Source: Gautieria morchelliformis
Lineage: Eukaryota; Basidiomycota; Agaricomycetes; Gomphales; Gomphaceae
Direction of reading: 5' to 3'
DNA: 64,000 nucleotides
Assembly: GCA_015179125.1 (NCBI GenBank)
Contig: WHVA01000073.1
Location: 186,001 to 250,000 of the forward strand
Part shown: positions 1-12,478 of the stretch, piece by piece
How the letters are laid out: every line of letters begins with the position of its first letter
Position numbering within the stretch: the stretch's first letter is position 1
Position numbers and translations under genes: made by a program
The notes under the pieces: generated by a model
Told to the model about the DNA's origin: nothing
The model's database searches: none
What the model saw: the letters and a program-made list of their open reading frames with translations, nothing else

Positions 1-1472
1 AAGACATGGCCAAAACCGCCTGCACCAATAAAAGATGTCGCAATGAGATGAACCAGATCACTCGAAGCATCGATAAGGGGGGGTCTGCGAGACATATGGA
101 TGGATACTCTGTTGCCAAGGGCAGAAAGATCAACAGTAACAGAATTTGCCTTCAGCAGATTCAAGTTGAAATCGTCATAAGCCTTGTCGTCTCCATCATC
201 GTGTTCGGGGGAATCAAACTCTTGCTGCTCGTCCCCAGAAGATCCCAATGGAACCGATATACGAGCCACAACCTTGGGATCCACCACATCCACATACTCT
301 GGCCCCGAAAGTATCATGTAACATATCAGAGACAGGGGGTTAGTGTTGTGGCATGTGGCAAGGAAATGGCGATGTAGGGTCGCGAAATTTTTTTCTCGAC
401 TCTGATGATATACATTGTATTGCCATTGTGTATAACACCCCATTTTATTCGGCAGGAGATCATGAAAATGGAGAGCTGGTAAAGAGTGCTTCAGAAGGTA
501 GCTGTGTGATGAATGAATGTCTTACTTTGAAAATGATGGCCAGCAGACCCAGCTCTCTGGTTTTGCTTATCTTCAAGCTTCCCAGAATGTTCGCGAGGTT
601 CGACTGGGTGCAGTGCTTCTCAAATATGGCGGGAGACTTATCTTCCCAGGCTATGACTCCTTCATCATTCACCTTGACGAGCCTGTCGACGGTCACGTTT
701 ACTTTGCCTTCACTGACCTCCGCCCGGTAGTGGCTGTTACAGCCTAAGCGTCTCACCAAGCCAACGCAGATTTGGAGGCATGCATCGGTGACTTGGCATA
801 CATCAGCCTCATTGGCAAGCGGGAAAGGCGCAGAATCCAGGACGAGTCTTTTATGAGCTGACCTTGAGTGCTTGAATAACTCAAGGTTGAAGAGACTGTC
901 CAACCTCGGAAGACATCTTGATATCAGATCTTCCTGCATGCGTGAGAAGAGTAGGTTAGGGTCTTGAACCAAGAAACACGGGACATCTATTTTCCTCATT
1001 ACTTGGCCAACACTGGCATATGGGTGGGTGCTCGTAAACGTGGACGGTGTTACTGGATAATGTGGTAAATTGGCGGAGATCATGAATTTATGCACGTCCT
1101 GAACCGTTGCGGGACTACCGTAATTTGTGAGACTACCACAAGGATATGGAGCGCGTCCTGCTCCGGCGGCATACAAAAGACCTCGGAGAGTTTGGCCCAC
1201 GGGTCAAGTTCCTCTAGGCCAGTCTCTGAAGGCTGGCCACCGGGAAATAATTGGGCCACGGCCGCATGGAGGACTGCTGGCCGTGACAGGGGGATCGGTC
1301 GTTTGACCTTGTAGAGGATGAGCCGGGCAGCAGCGACACCAACGAGTGCGGCCGCCACTTCGTTAAAGATCGCTTTTTTGAGGACAGACGTGTTATCATC
1401 ACCCTTTAACTCAATGGGACCTAGGAAGAGCTTGAAAGCAGTGATGTAGCAATGGATTTTGTAACTGGCCAT
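1..1472 (-). CDS. Crinkler (CRN) header protein with protein-kinase domain, 3' end cut by window
   Basis: The start ATG is at 1470-1472. The first ~115 residues look like the ubiquitin-like header of Crinkler proteins: a short beta-strand start (MASYKIHCYI), a charged middle (LKKAIF) and the hallmark end DPWAKLSEVF..PP...LHILV. A middle region of ~200 residues follows in a second frame (about 1139 down to 530), so a splice or shift lies near 1140; I could not fix its borders. A further intron probably begins near 530. The next open stretch, from about 375 down to 1, contains an acidic insert and then a glycine-rich loop, FIGAGGFGHV, in the last ~30 bases, the start of a protein-kinase fold. 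The catalytic part lies outside the window. Crinklers are known as oomycete effectors and as fungal proteins with nuclease or kinase C-termini; in fungi their role is unclear. A function here is inference. No LxLFLAK motif is visible. The gene lies about 150 bp downstream of the paladin-like gene on the same strand. Confidence 0.72.
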
Positions 1473-1530
1473 CGTTTCGTTCTGGTAACAAGACTTCGGT
1501 GATGAGTGCCTCAGAGAAACCGCGGTGGTG

Positions 1531-1570
1531 GTGTGACATCGTCACACTTGTGCGTGAGAGGTGTGACCAC
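1531..1570. promoter_or_regulatory. Palindromic TGTGAC/GTCACA site upstream of the Crinkler gene
   Basis: GTGTGAC-ATC-GTCACAC is a perfect inverted repeat at 1531-1547, with another half-site (GTGTGACC) at 1561-1568. It sits 59 bp upstream of the Crinkler start codon, in the short gap after the paladin-like stop. Similar sites lie just before ARP10 and CTF8. A role as a factor-binding site is inference. Confidence 0.4.
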
Positions 1571-1622
1571 AAGAAATATATTTGTTTTATACGAAACAAA
1601 CACGGCTGGCGAGTACTCTGTA

Positions 1623-4600
1623 TCAATCGAGACTACGACGTGCCAAAAGCTGCGCGATTTCGCGGTGTTCGTTCAACCACGCTGGGAATGACTTCGTCCC
1701 CGAGTCCGTCTGCTGCTCTCGCACTTCCACAAGGTAGTTTGCAAATACGATTAGGGTACCGTAGCGGTACCTGACAGGCTATCAGTGTGTGAGGGAACGG
1801 GGAGTAATCGACACAGCCTACAAGTAGTTGTGTGCTATGTTCTGCAACTTGGCATGTTTCACGCTTCCCGGAGCAGTGGCATCAACTTTAAGTTTGTAGC
1901 TTGATACGATAACTGAGTAACGACATCCGCAAAGAATTGAAACTGCTTACTCATATACGGTTTTCCTCAGGTTTTGGACGTCTATTCCTCACTTCAGCTC
2001 CTGAAGTTAATTGAATCGAGACACGTACCTTGCATGAGATCAATTGCTTTGTCAGTGATCCTTTTGGAGATTTTGCCAAATGACAGCACTCCCACTAACT
2101 GCAAGATCACCTTATACTCGCCTGTACCCCGTGAATCAATATTGCCCTGATTATATTGGCAGCTTACCCTGGGTATAGACTTCCTCGGGGGATGGCCCTT
2201 CCATAGGGTCCGAAGGTGTCAGATCCATTTCATCGAGATATCCTGGATCCCAGGCGGCGTCCTGAGTCAGGATGGTCGAGATTAAGCAAGCAGCGACCAT
2301 TCCCGTTGTCGTTCGTCCCCGGCTATCGAAGTATAAGAAGCAGCAAATGAAACATCATCACTGTCGTGACATACCCCATTTGACAATTGAAAACTAGGTC
2401 ACCAGCAATGTTTAGGCTGCCCTTGACTCTTTCTAGCAGCTGGGCAAGCGCCGATGGCAAGGGGGCCTGCTCGTCAGTCTATCACGTCATCAGTCATCTT
2501 ATCGAGACAGTTATGGTTGATACACACGATCGGGATTCTGGCGTAATCCACCTACATGGGGGAGGTCATTAAGTTGTCCTTATTGTAGCCAACTTGTGCG
2601 AACTCTCGTACATTGAAGCCTTCCCTTGCGACCAACTCAAACACTTCTTTGGTTGTGAGAATATCTTCTTCGGCTACCTGTTCCCATTGAGGGACAATCT
2701 CGAACATTCCAGACTCCGTTTCCAGTTCATCGTGTAGCAAGAGCTTTCCGTGTTTACTACGCACTTCGCGAAGAACGTCTTCTTTCAGGCTTCTCTCGAT
2801 CTGCTCAACCACAGCAGTAGTGATCCCGGTGGATCTGACAAGAATGAGCGGCTACAGAGCAAAATATATAGTCCAGGTCTTACTCTACGTTCTCTAGTGG
2901 GCGAGTGAGCAGTCGTAGGACATGGGGTCGGCCAGCAACGTATAGCACAGGCTCCTAACGTAAGTTAGCGGGGATCCACCATATATTAAAAAATGGATGC
3001 CCAACCTCACGGAGTGATGTCCATGCAACCATATTAGCCCCGTTCGCATCCGCACCTACACGAGATAACGCGAACTTTAATCTACAGAACGGTCAGGATT
3101 TACTTGGATAGTAAATATAAATAGCGAATGATTGTTGTTTACCCCTGGATCGTCGGGATTCCCGTTCCGCAGACTTGTTTGCTGTCCTGGACAACGACAT
3201 CCGTAGGGAGAGTTTCCATGGTCGCAGCACCGGCTAGGCGGAGGGTCAAGGGAAGCCGGCGAAAGCTTCACGTATCATTAGTAAAGCCTACAATCTTGGT
3301 TAGTCACCCAGTAGGAGACGCACTTGGGGGCACCATCCAGTCTCCTCCATGTTTGACGCTTGTTAGTGGTCGAACTACGGAGCATATATCGATTGAGCTT
3401 ACTCTGGCAACGAGAGCTTCTGGAGATTGGAGAAGAAATCACTCTTCAGAATGGTTGAAGCAGATAATACGCTGCCAGATCGGTTTGTGACGACCTGCTT
3501 GACTTCGTCCGATAGAGCCAGGCCTTGGGAGACTTCCACCCGTTCAAGCGGTCTCAGCGCGTGAACGCCATCAGTAAATATTTCTTGCTCAAATGTTTGA
3601 AATACTGCTGTGCGTTAGCAAATCGTTTTATCAAATCCTATGATACTGACCCGGATGGTGTTCGACGAACGATTCAAAGGTTTCCATGTCTCTCACCGTA
3701 TTCGGAGGTGTGGCGTCTAGATATGCCTGAAAAATCACAAGTTTAAAATATCGCCGTAGGTTATGTATACCTGCAGAGTTATGATCAATCAATTTAGGCG
3801 AGCGTTCTTTGGAGGGATTCGAACCTCTCTCGACGTGTCTACGCCTCTGCTGTTCGTCTGTTGTTTCTTCAGCCCGCAAAGCAGCATCCTCTATAGAATC
3901 CCGCAAATTGAAAAACCGAGCACATTGGTCAATTGCCATATCAACAGCAGCTTTGACTTCTAAACCCCGCCGCACGACCCGTAAAACATCTGTAAATGTA
4001 GATTAGATTCGCCCGGTATATTAAGGAGGCAGTTTCGCACTATTTATCACTTTATAAGAGTGATAGGAATGCATCAGTGGTTCCTGTGCCACCTCCGGCT
4101 GTATCGTCGACAGCAGGGTAGGTAAGAAATTCCGTTTCGGTGTGCGAGGAGTATGAGGTCGTGAATAGCTTGCCTGGAGCCATCGTTGTATCATGCAGAG
4201 TATGATCTATCGTAACACAATAAACAAGAAGCTGCCCAGCAATAGCCAGAGAACCTCACCGAAGCGACTGTACTTCGCCCTCTTCCTAGCTGACAATTAA
4301 TCACGATTGGCCGTTCCGTCCCAGCACGGATAACGACGTCGAGCAACCTTGATCAACTCATAAATAGGCGAATGATCTCAGAAAAGTCAACGTACTCAGC
4401 GAAGTCGCTGAAATCAGGTGGAAGCTCTGATGTGATTGGAATTCGACGATGATACAACTCGACACCTTGGATGTGTTTACGAGAAGCCATGATATCCTTG
4501 ACTACCTTGACATCCTCTGGTTCGACCTGTTCCCAGACAGGAATAACCGCTCCTTCCGCAGTCTCCGTGTGCAGAAGGAGACTACAATACGGTCATGACA

Positions 4601-7600
4601 TTCAAACATGTGAAGGCGCGTTAACAACCCACCAACCACCAAAAGCGTTCAATTCTGTGACAGGGGTTGAGCTGGGACTTCGCACCTAAATTAGAAGAAA
4701 GTTCACCTAAGACGACATCACTCTTCAAACGGTCTTCGTCGAGACAACGTGTCAAGGTCGAATAGATGAAATGTACATCCTTATCTCACCTTCTAATGTT
4801 TCCAGACGATGTGCACTGACCCCCGAATAATCCTGCCAATCAAGAGTGTTGAGGTTAATGACATATCTCAGACAAAATGCAAACCTTCATGTTTCGTAAC
4901 GAAAATTTGTCTCGCCTTAGGCAGAAGGGTATGCCTTGTGAGATGAGATGTAAATATTTTCGATAGCATCTGCCGTGATGATGACGAGTATTACCATTTA
5001 CGTATACTATCGGCTCTTCTCTCAAGGTAATCCAGACTATTTTCTTTGCCATGGGATGGTCAAATTTGACCCTGGCGATGACAGCATCAATGGCGTCTAG
5101 TGAAGGCTGGCCCAAGGCGTAGATCTTGGTGCCTGATACATTGCGAAAGTTGATGGCGCCGCGGATACCATTTTCCGTTGGATCCGATTCTTTGAGCCAT
5201 TGATCAGACTTGAGCAGGGTGCTGTGAATGGTTTTTGTCAGCCTTCTCTTGTAGAAAACAGCATCAGTTGCTTACTTAGCTCGAAGGACTATTCCGCCTC
5301 GATTCTACTCGACTGTCAGGGTACAGTTACATCCTTGATATCTTGGGGAAAGACATACTTCAACAACATGTGTTGTCCATTCGTCGCCGAGCACCTGGCC
5401 ACCTGAGATTGCAATGTCATTTCTCGGACCTGCCTCTAACAGGCTGCCTTCCGATCCTGTCTTTGCCAAGCTAGAAAGATCACTGATAGGTGCGAAAATG
5501 TTGAGACGTGATCCTCTTGTCTTTCGAAGGAACGTGACTTGGCTTGGAGATATTAAAAGATAATCCGGAATAACTTGTCTACTCACTTCCATATCTCAAC
5601 ACGGGCCTGACGCAGCGTCACGAGTACGTCATATTTCAGGGTCGGATGGCAAACAGGGCAATTATCATTTACCTTCATCCACTCTCCAAATGATTCTACA
5701 AAATCCGTCTGCTCCTCGACATAGCTCGCAAAAGCAATGAGGAAAAAACTAGAGATCCACAACGTTAGGTTCAGCCATCCGCACAGAGACAGACACGCAC
5801 TAATGTTCCAGAGATTTTGCGGCTTTATCCAAGTAGCTTTCTCGTTGCTTGTCCTCCATCGTAGTCAAGGAAAATGTGATACGGTTTAGTAGAATGTCCT
5901 CACGTAGGTTTACGACGTGATCGCCTATAATTGATACGCAATGATGACGGAGAAGTGGCAGATTTCAGGGGAGCATACATACAAGAATCAATGACTTTGT
6001 CAACGAGCCGTTTGACAGCCAATCCGTTGTCTAAGCAGCCCAGAAGGCTAAGGATTATGCCATAGTTTCCATGTGAAGCTTTGCGGAGATTGTCCATTAG
6101 AGAGGGATGAGACAGAAGCAGTTCGATAGCCAAGCTGGAATCAGTCCCTTGAACACCTGCAGCGCGCGGCGTCAGCCATGAATATAGAAACAACCGCCCA
6201 ACGCGAATGCAATTGATTACTAGTAGAGAGTAAGAACGTACATTTCTGCAGGATGGAGGTTAACCTGAGTAACGACTTGCTGAATTCTTGTTGTGCAGCA
6301 AACTGACCTAAAGCCACTGCTACTTGAACTCCAGGTGGCTATTCGTGAAACGGAAGCGACTAGTTGTAATTCTCATACAGGAAAGACTTACGGTGGAAGT
6401 GCCGCTTTCGTCCAAGAAAGGGGCGCCAGATCCGAAAGGGGAAGAGGTGTTGCGAACATGCTTACTTGTGGAAGACCCAGACGTGGAGGAAGACATATCA
6501 TATGGATCGGGGAGTCCTTTCAAAACGAGCTGCCTTCGTCTTACAATGCTCGAGGCACACATTGCAAACGTTGTACGGACAGCACCCATCCCACAGGAAA
6601 AGAGGAGAGAAGAGATTGAAGGGTCAGCTGATCGATCCAGAAGAACATGCAAGTAGGCATCCCTGCGACACGTTAGCCGGAGGGTACGAAAGTGTAACAA
6701 AGAAAGGCTTATCACAAGTAGTTGTCTTCTATGGGCCGTGCCTTTGAGATAGGAATACTGGTTAAGTCGTCAGAGCGAAGAAATTATCTACGTTGCAGGA
6801 GCAGTTACCGGTGGTACTGGGGAAAAGTTGATCTGTGGTGACGAGTACATATAAGTGAGCATTGGACGAACTCACTTGGATACTCCAACCACGGTTGCGT
6901 AGACTCTCCCATACTTCTGACAATGTAAGAACACTATCAGGATCAGCTTCCGTCCAGGTTGGCACAATAACGCCATCTCCCTCAGCTTTCGTTTCAAAAA
7001 GCACATCGTGATGTCGTGTTGCCGAAACGCAGGTGTTGATCAGGAACATATTTACAAGTCGGGGGTACATGTCAAGTTTTGCAACGTTGAGAAGTGACCA
7101 CAACGAAATGAGCCCCAAACCTCACCTGCTTCAAGATGAGTGAGAATTAAGCCGCCAAATCTGACCCCACATGTTATATGGAAGGGAAACCGTAGCTCTG
7201 ACTGATAACTAACCGTGAAGCCTCAGAGAGTATATCCAATTTAAGACTGAAAGATTAAAACATTAGATATGTGCGTATAGATCACCATTGAATGCTGGTG
7301 TTACCGATGTTCGATATCCTCCAGGTTCTCAGCACGGTCCGACAAAGCCAGGTTCTTTCTCGGCTGAGCCCCGTCTCGAAGCACGTACGGTCTTCGAAAA
7401 TATAGGCGTCACAAAGGATAAACCAAAGTCAACTTAGCTCACCTTCCAGAGATGTAGACTAAGATATTTCACCAGTCAGATCATGCAAACTTACATGTTA
7501 GTGCTACTACTTGCCAATAGGCTCTTCTCGGGTTGAGAACCAGATACAACGCGAGGGAACTTTAGCATCTGGTCTGCATCCAAGTATAGAAAGAATGGCT

Positions 7601-7998
7601 TTGAGACCCTGCATCCGAGGTTGAGCTGCACCAAACACATGCAAGCCACCATGGCGGGGTGCCCGGAAGTTAGGTGCCCCCTGCAGATTTATATCCAACT
7701 GCAAAGCTCTGCCTGAAGGATAATGGTCGCTTTTTAGGATCATGCCTCGAGAAAGAACAGAACCTGTGCGAGTTTTGACGATGCTGGCCACTGAACGAAC
7801 AAGAGTGGGAGTTGCATCCTGCACCTTGAGCCCTTGAGAGGATTCTAATCGGTTTACCATTGTGAAGGGGTTAGGAAAAATGGACAGACTAGCATTCGTG
7901 CTCAAAGACCGGTGTTCTCCACTGTAACGCAGACTGCTAGGAGGAGCGGACGCTGATCTATCACTTTCCGCCTGATATACCTTGGAAAGGTGCGCCAT
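1623..7998 (-). CDS. Paladin-like protein with three PTP-like phytase repeats
   Basis: This is a large multi-exon gene of the paladin / PTP-like inositol phosphatase family. Each of three repeats has the family pattern: a GTGIPTIQG- or AQPRMQGLKAIL-like segment, a REEP.VY..G.P..LR segment, a WEQV/WTEAD segment, and a CX5R loop. The loops are CGMGAVR (Cys codon 6593-6595), CQLGRGR (Cys 4293-4295) and CQMGRGR (Cys 2383-2385, split by an intron at 2323-2374). All three keep Cys and Arg. The repeats are at about 8.0-5.9, 5.5-3.6 and 3.3-1.6 kb. The C-terminus reads RYGTLIVFANYLVEVRE and ends at TGA 1623-1625. I chose the ATG at 7996-7998; another in-frame ATG is at 7858-7860. After REEPI the first intron (7459-7514) uses a GC donor and is followed by a 16-nt exon (7443-7458). 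Paladins are linked to phosphoinositide and signalling roles, but catalytic activity is disputed in the family. Identity is firm; substrate is unknown. Confidence 0.88.
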
Positions 7999-8607
7999 GA
8001 GAAAAATATATGGTGCACGCGTCAATTAGTACTGGTCAGGGGTCCACTGCACCGCACTTTACTTTGAATACCTGACGTTGAAATTCAGATGATATTTAGC
8101 CACTACGTATCCTCAACGTTTTCACCAAATAGCGCGGGTTCGATATTTGGGTAAATGCCTATACACATGTTAACCGGAACCAAGGATCGCCCCCAGTTAT
8201 TTAATATTAATATAATTCTCGTAAATATTTAGCGGGGCCGCCGCGCCCGCTTGCGCTCGGGATAACAAATGAGAAATAAAGCAAAATATATACTTGAGCT
8301 ATGTATTAGGTTGACACCAATACAGTACTGTCATATTGTATACTGGGCCCGGGAGCCCGTGAGAGTCGCGGCGCCACCCTGTCGGTACCCGTGGTCCCCG
8401 CTAAGTGCAAGCGCTCGGGATCCCCTATGTTGTTTGTGACGTCACGCGTTCCTTACATAACTTGGATCGGGGCCCAATAATTCTAAGTACCCAATCTCTA
8501 AATTTTGACTTGCAGGTCTGAAAGCAGTGACGCATTCCGTGGCATATGGCTCACAATTTCAAATTGGACCATTAGCTGAATCGCTTGGCACAGTCTACTG
8601 CGCATCC
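7999..8607. other. Divergent promoter region between the paladin-like gene and ASA1
   Basis: About 610 bp separates the start codons. It holds no convincing ORF. A perfect ten-base palindrome, GTGACGTCAC, of CRE/bZIP type lies at 8437-8446 as part of TTGTGACGTCACGC. An AT-rich stretch lies near 8200-8240. Promoter function for both genes is inferred from position. Confidence 0.45.
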
Positions 8608-10100
8608 ATGCTCCCACCTTCACCAGCTCACATCCTTCGTGGTCATGGTGCCCAACTCAACGTCCTGTCATTCTCAACAGATAATAAAAGGCTTTACTCT
8701 GGAGATTCGTCTGGCCAAGTCATAATCACTTCAACAGAGTCGTTGAGACCCCTGGCTTCCTGGAAAGCGCATACTGATGGGATCTTGGGCATCCAGGAAT
8801 GGAACGATGACTCTATTATCACGTCTGTCCAGGCTTATTATCATGCTATGATACTCTTTCTTACCGACATCTATTGGGTCTCCTCATAGACATGGCCGAG
8901 ACCACAAGCTCCATGTTTGGATGCGTGTTCTGGGTCCACCATCTGTCGCGGACACAGCAGCGACACCTGCGTTACCTCTACCATTACTCAAGTTTTCCAT
9001 GGACGTGAATGCACTGAACTATTGTCGCTTTTCCTTGTTACCTCAATGCGAAGGCGGCTCAAATAATTTGAATGCTTTGATCGCGCTGCCGAATCTTGTA
9101 GACTCGTCATTTGTACGTACATTGTCGGTGTCCATCCGTCTTCGTAATTGACGCTGTCACGAGGCCGACATTTGGGCCATCCCAACCGTGGATAGGCTAC
9201 ACGCCGCAATTGGTAAATCTGGCAGAACTGCTGGTCCAGGAAATGGTAGGGGTGCAGATAAAACAGGCACGCCGGCTTTTCACTCTTTGTTTGAGACTTA
9301 TTGCGATTAGGAATGATAGGCATTATCATGTCACTGCATCTCTTTCAAGGCCCTCAAGCTTCTGCCCATAATCAAATCCAACTATGTCTATTATTGGCTT
9401 ATGAAAACGGAAGCGTATCGCTCGCTGTACATAGCCAGGCCACTGAAAAATCTATAGAGGGACGGGGATGGGACAGGCTGTGGACAGTCAGATCCCATGT
9501 GGAGTCTGGTAAGTAGCCTAACGATAAGACCTGGGCTTGATGATAGTTGGTTCAACACGGTGTGTCCCAGTGATGGCTATGGCTGCCAGGAACGACAACC
9601 TGGTCGCGTTCACCGTCTCTGCAGATCATCTCCTCTGTCGATATGATCTTCAGGTACGTCATATTTGGCACAGTCTCGTGCTGGTTCAATGTTTTATGGA
9701 AGGGCAATATCCCCGATACTGACCGTTCGACTGTCCATCGAACCAAGCACCCTGGTAATGGGGCTGTTTGCATGCGGGATGATGGACGAGTTATTGCCGC
9801 CGGTGGCTGGGATGGAAAGTACGTTTAATACTCGGCCATTATTCCTGTTTTCCATCTTAACATGCTGTCAGGGTAAGGCTGTATTCCGCGAAAAGCTTCA
9901 AAAGCCTTGGCACTTTGGCATATCACAAAGAAGGATCTCATGCTATTGCCTTCGCATATAATATCGGCAGCTCAAGGGAAGAGGACGGAACAGATTATGT
10001 AGACGGGGAAGAGGCGGAGGTAAGATCAAGATGGCTTGCAACGGGCGGTAAGGATGGTCGGATTGCGGTTTGGCAGCTCATGGATTTTTTGAAAAATTGA
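8608..10100 (+). CDS. ASA1: ASTRA-associated protein 1 homologue (WD40)
   Basis: This is a multi-exon WD40 protein. The first in-frame ATG (8608) gives MLPPSPAHILRGHGAQLNV; the frame upstream has only a GTG. Recognisable blades are HGAQLNVLSFS...LYSGDSSGQVIIT, WKAHTDGILGIQEW, a middle part ending in LAYENGSVSLAVHS, the segment around MAMAARNDNLVAFTVSADHLLCRYDLQ near 9571-9655, and a final blade with WLATGGKDGRIAVWQL ending at 10100. This blade order and the short C-terminal tail match Asa1 (human GNB1L). Asa1 belongs to the ASTRA/TTT-type complex with Tra1, Tel2, Tti1 and Tti2, which helps assemble PIKK kinases; that role is from family knowledge. Four or more short introns are needed (for example near 8835-8890, 9110-9165 and 9510-9570). 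The gene is followed after 130 bp by ARP10 on the same strand. Confidence 0.82.
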
Positions 10101-10196
10101 TAAACTATTTTTCGAGGAATGATTCTATGCAGTGAGGGCGTAAGAATCAATTAATCAGATCCTGGCTATGTAGGCCATTCTAAGTGGCAAAGTCAC

Positions 10197-10214
10197 GGTG
10201 TGACCTGTCACACC
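10197..10214. promoter_or_regulatory. Perfect inverted repeat GGTGTGAC-CT-GTCACACC before ARP10
   Basis: Two eight-base arms are separated by CT, ending 15 bp before the ARP10 ATG (10230). An extra GTCAC lies just upstream. It resembles the site before the Crinkler gene. Given the 130-bp gap after ASA1, it should lie in the ARP10 core promoter or 5' UTR. Function is inferred. Confidence 0.4.
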
Positions 10215-10229
10215 TCTCCTCGTGCAGAA

Positions 10230-12269
10230 ATGTCGGCCGTTCCTGCCACCCCTCGCAGAAATGCGTCCTTTGAGCCTACCACACCGCCTGGAAAACGACC
10301 TGACCGTCCTGGTAGCCACGTTCAAGCGTCGTCTCCTCACTATACTACTACCCGCCGCCATTCCCTCTATGGGACAGAAGATAGAATAATACTTGATCCA
10401 GGGTCCCGTGTGTGGAAGGTGGGGTTCAGTGGTGAAGGCCGTCCGCGCGACGTGTTTGCAGTGGGCAGTGAAGGTGGCGGGCTTTGGAGACTCTCGAGCG
10501 CCTCAGGTTCCACAGACAGGAATGACGAAGAAAGGCAGCTCGAGGCCAAAATGCAAAGTCATCTACGGAGTGTTTTTCATGAGTACGAATACTTAGTATT
10601 TACAGCTTCTTATGCTGAGCAGTGAATTCCAGCTCACTTTTGACAGATCCTAAGTCCAGAAAGGTTATCATAGTAGAGCATCCCCTCCTATCCCTATCTA
10701 TTAAAGAAATCATGGCCCGCATATTGTTCAGCAATCTCCAGGTGCTTTACTGCGATGCCCATCTATGCGACTCATCCTGATGCAATAAAGGTCCCTTCTA
10801 TCTCTTTTGCCCCAAGCCATCTACTTTCGCTGCTCGCGGTAGGGCGCATGTCAGGACTTGTACTTGACTCAGGCCACTTGGAGTCAACTGTTTTGCCTGT
10901 ACGTTTACCTTTCATACCCCTGACAAACGTTCAAAACATTCGAACTGAAGGTTGTAGCATCTCGACCATTATATCCATATCTACGCACAACCCCGCTAGC
11001 TGGCTCCCGTCTGACCTCACACATCCGTGCCCTCCTGCTTGTGTTCGGGACGTATCTGCCACCACCAACTTCTTTGAGCGGCGCAGCAAACATCCCAACG
11101 GCAACACGTTCCACTCGAGTTCCACAAGAAGTTCTCACAGATGCTGTCATCGAAGAAATTAAAACACGATGTTGTTTTGTAGGCGGAGTGTTAGATCTTC
11201 CCTCAGCAGAACGGTCCTCAACACCTCTCGCTGCGGCACCGGATGATTCCATGTCTGTAGACATACCTCCCAGTGAACCGCCTTCCGATTCCGGAATTTC
11301 ACGAGTTTCAGGGTCCATGGACATGGAGTCTTCTCGCCACTCCTCTTCGCCATCGACTGCTTCCGACGCAATATATGCGATGGCACTGTCTCAAAGTTAT
11401 GGCAGGCCCACAGAGAACCATCTGCAGGCAATTGCCACCATGTATACCCGTCATTCCACTGCAACAGACCTGTGTATTAAAGTCGTACCTCCCGTTTCTC
11501 AGCAGATGGGCACAGGTCGAGGAACTCTGATCATTCCTGGCTGGATCAGAGAGCGTGCTGCAGAGTTTTTGTTTGCAGGAGGCGACGTTGATGAATGCAG
11601 TGTGGCCGAGGTAGTTTTGGAGTCCTTGTTAAAGGTTCGTGTTTATGGCTACCATTAAATCGTTTCACGGACCACCATCTTAGGTTCCTCGAGACCTTCG
11701 TAAAGATCTTGCCTCTTCAATTCTGGTTGTTGGCGGCACTGCGATGTTACCAGGCTTCATCCCTCGTCTTCATACCGAGCTCCTCCGCGCTCTAACACCA
11801 CATGAAGATGCGGATAGAAACCTTGGAAGGCGGTCTTATAGTCCATATTCCACTCTTCGACCACTCCTTCCCTTTATCAGTATTTTGAACAATCCTTCCC
11901 CTCCCCCTCCTGCTACAGCCAAATCAAGTGCGGGTAGGGCGCCGGCATTCTCGCCCGCAGCCTTGCCATGGGTTGGGGGATCTTTAGCCGGGTGAGACAG
12001 TTACAAACCCAGTGTCCCTTTATTCTGACATTTATTGTAGTGCCTTGAAAACAGGTGGTGAAGAAATCCTTCGTGAGCGGTGGGATGAAGCCACTCATGG
12101 CGATGGCGACCCTGATGTTAGCATAGAAGTCGATCCAGTGACGCCTGGGGCTAGTCAGCGGCAGAATCGTAGCGGGTCTATATTGCCGGATTGGTCGCAA
12201 TCGCCATTACCGATCGGCGCGCCGTCTGCAGCGGCTGCTCCTAGCACTCCTTTGATTACGGTGAGCTAA
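10230..12269 (+). CDS. ARP10: Actin-related protein, Arp10-like dynactin subunit
   Basis: The ATG is at 10230. After a ~50-residue Ser/Pro-rich lead, the actin phosphate-1 loop appears in altered form (RIILDPGSRVWKVGFSGE). Later come VIIVEHPLLSLSIKEIMARILF, the phosphate-2-like segment SGLVLDSGHLESTVLPI, and the adenosine-type segment SSILVVGGTAMLPGFIPRL near 11,715-11,770, followed by PWVGGSLAGALKTGGEEILRE. The C-terminus is a Ser/Pro tail ending at 12269. Introns are seen near 10624-10650, 11640-11685 and 11990-12040, among others. Family members sit in the dynactin pointed-end complex with Arp11 or act as Arp10; that is family knowledge. The ATP-contact residues differ from those of actin, so nucleotide binding is uncertain. 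Arp10 against another divergent Arp is my best judgement, not proof. Confidence 0.75.
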
Positions 12270-12478
12270 ACATGCAGTTGTGTTGATGGATAATCAGGGA
12301 GTAGCATTACATTTGTATCAGTATTGAAGAGACGCATTACACATTACATATCTCCCCTTGCATCGAGTCCCTCCAGACGTCTAAGTAAATAGCAACCGTT
12401 AAAATCTTGAACCATAAAGTAAAACTAGAACGAAGTCGAAATCGAAATCGAAGCGAAAAAAAAGGTGTACTTCGAGCG
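12270..12478. other. Convergent 3' gap between ARP10 and the PX/PB1 gene
   Basis: This 209-bp gap holds a short run of the repeated unit TCGAAA near 12435-12455 followed by an A-rich run. I see no gene in it. Confidence 0.4.
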
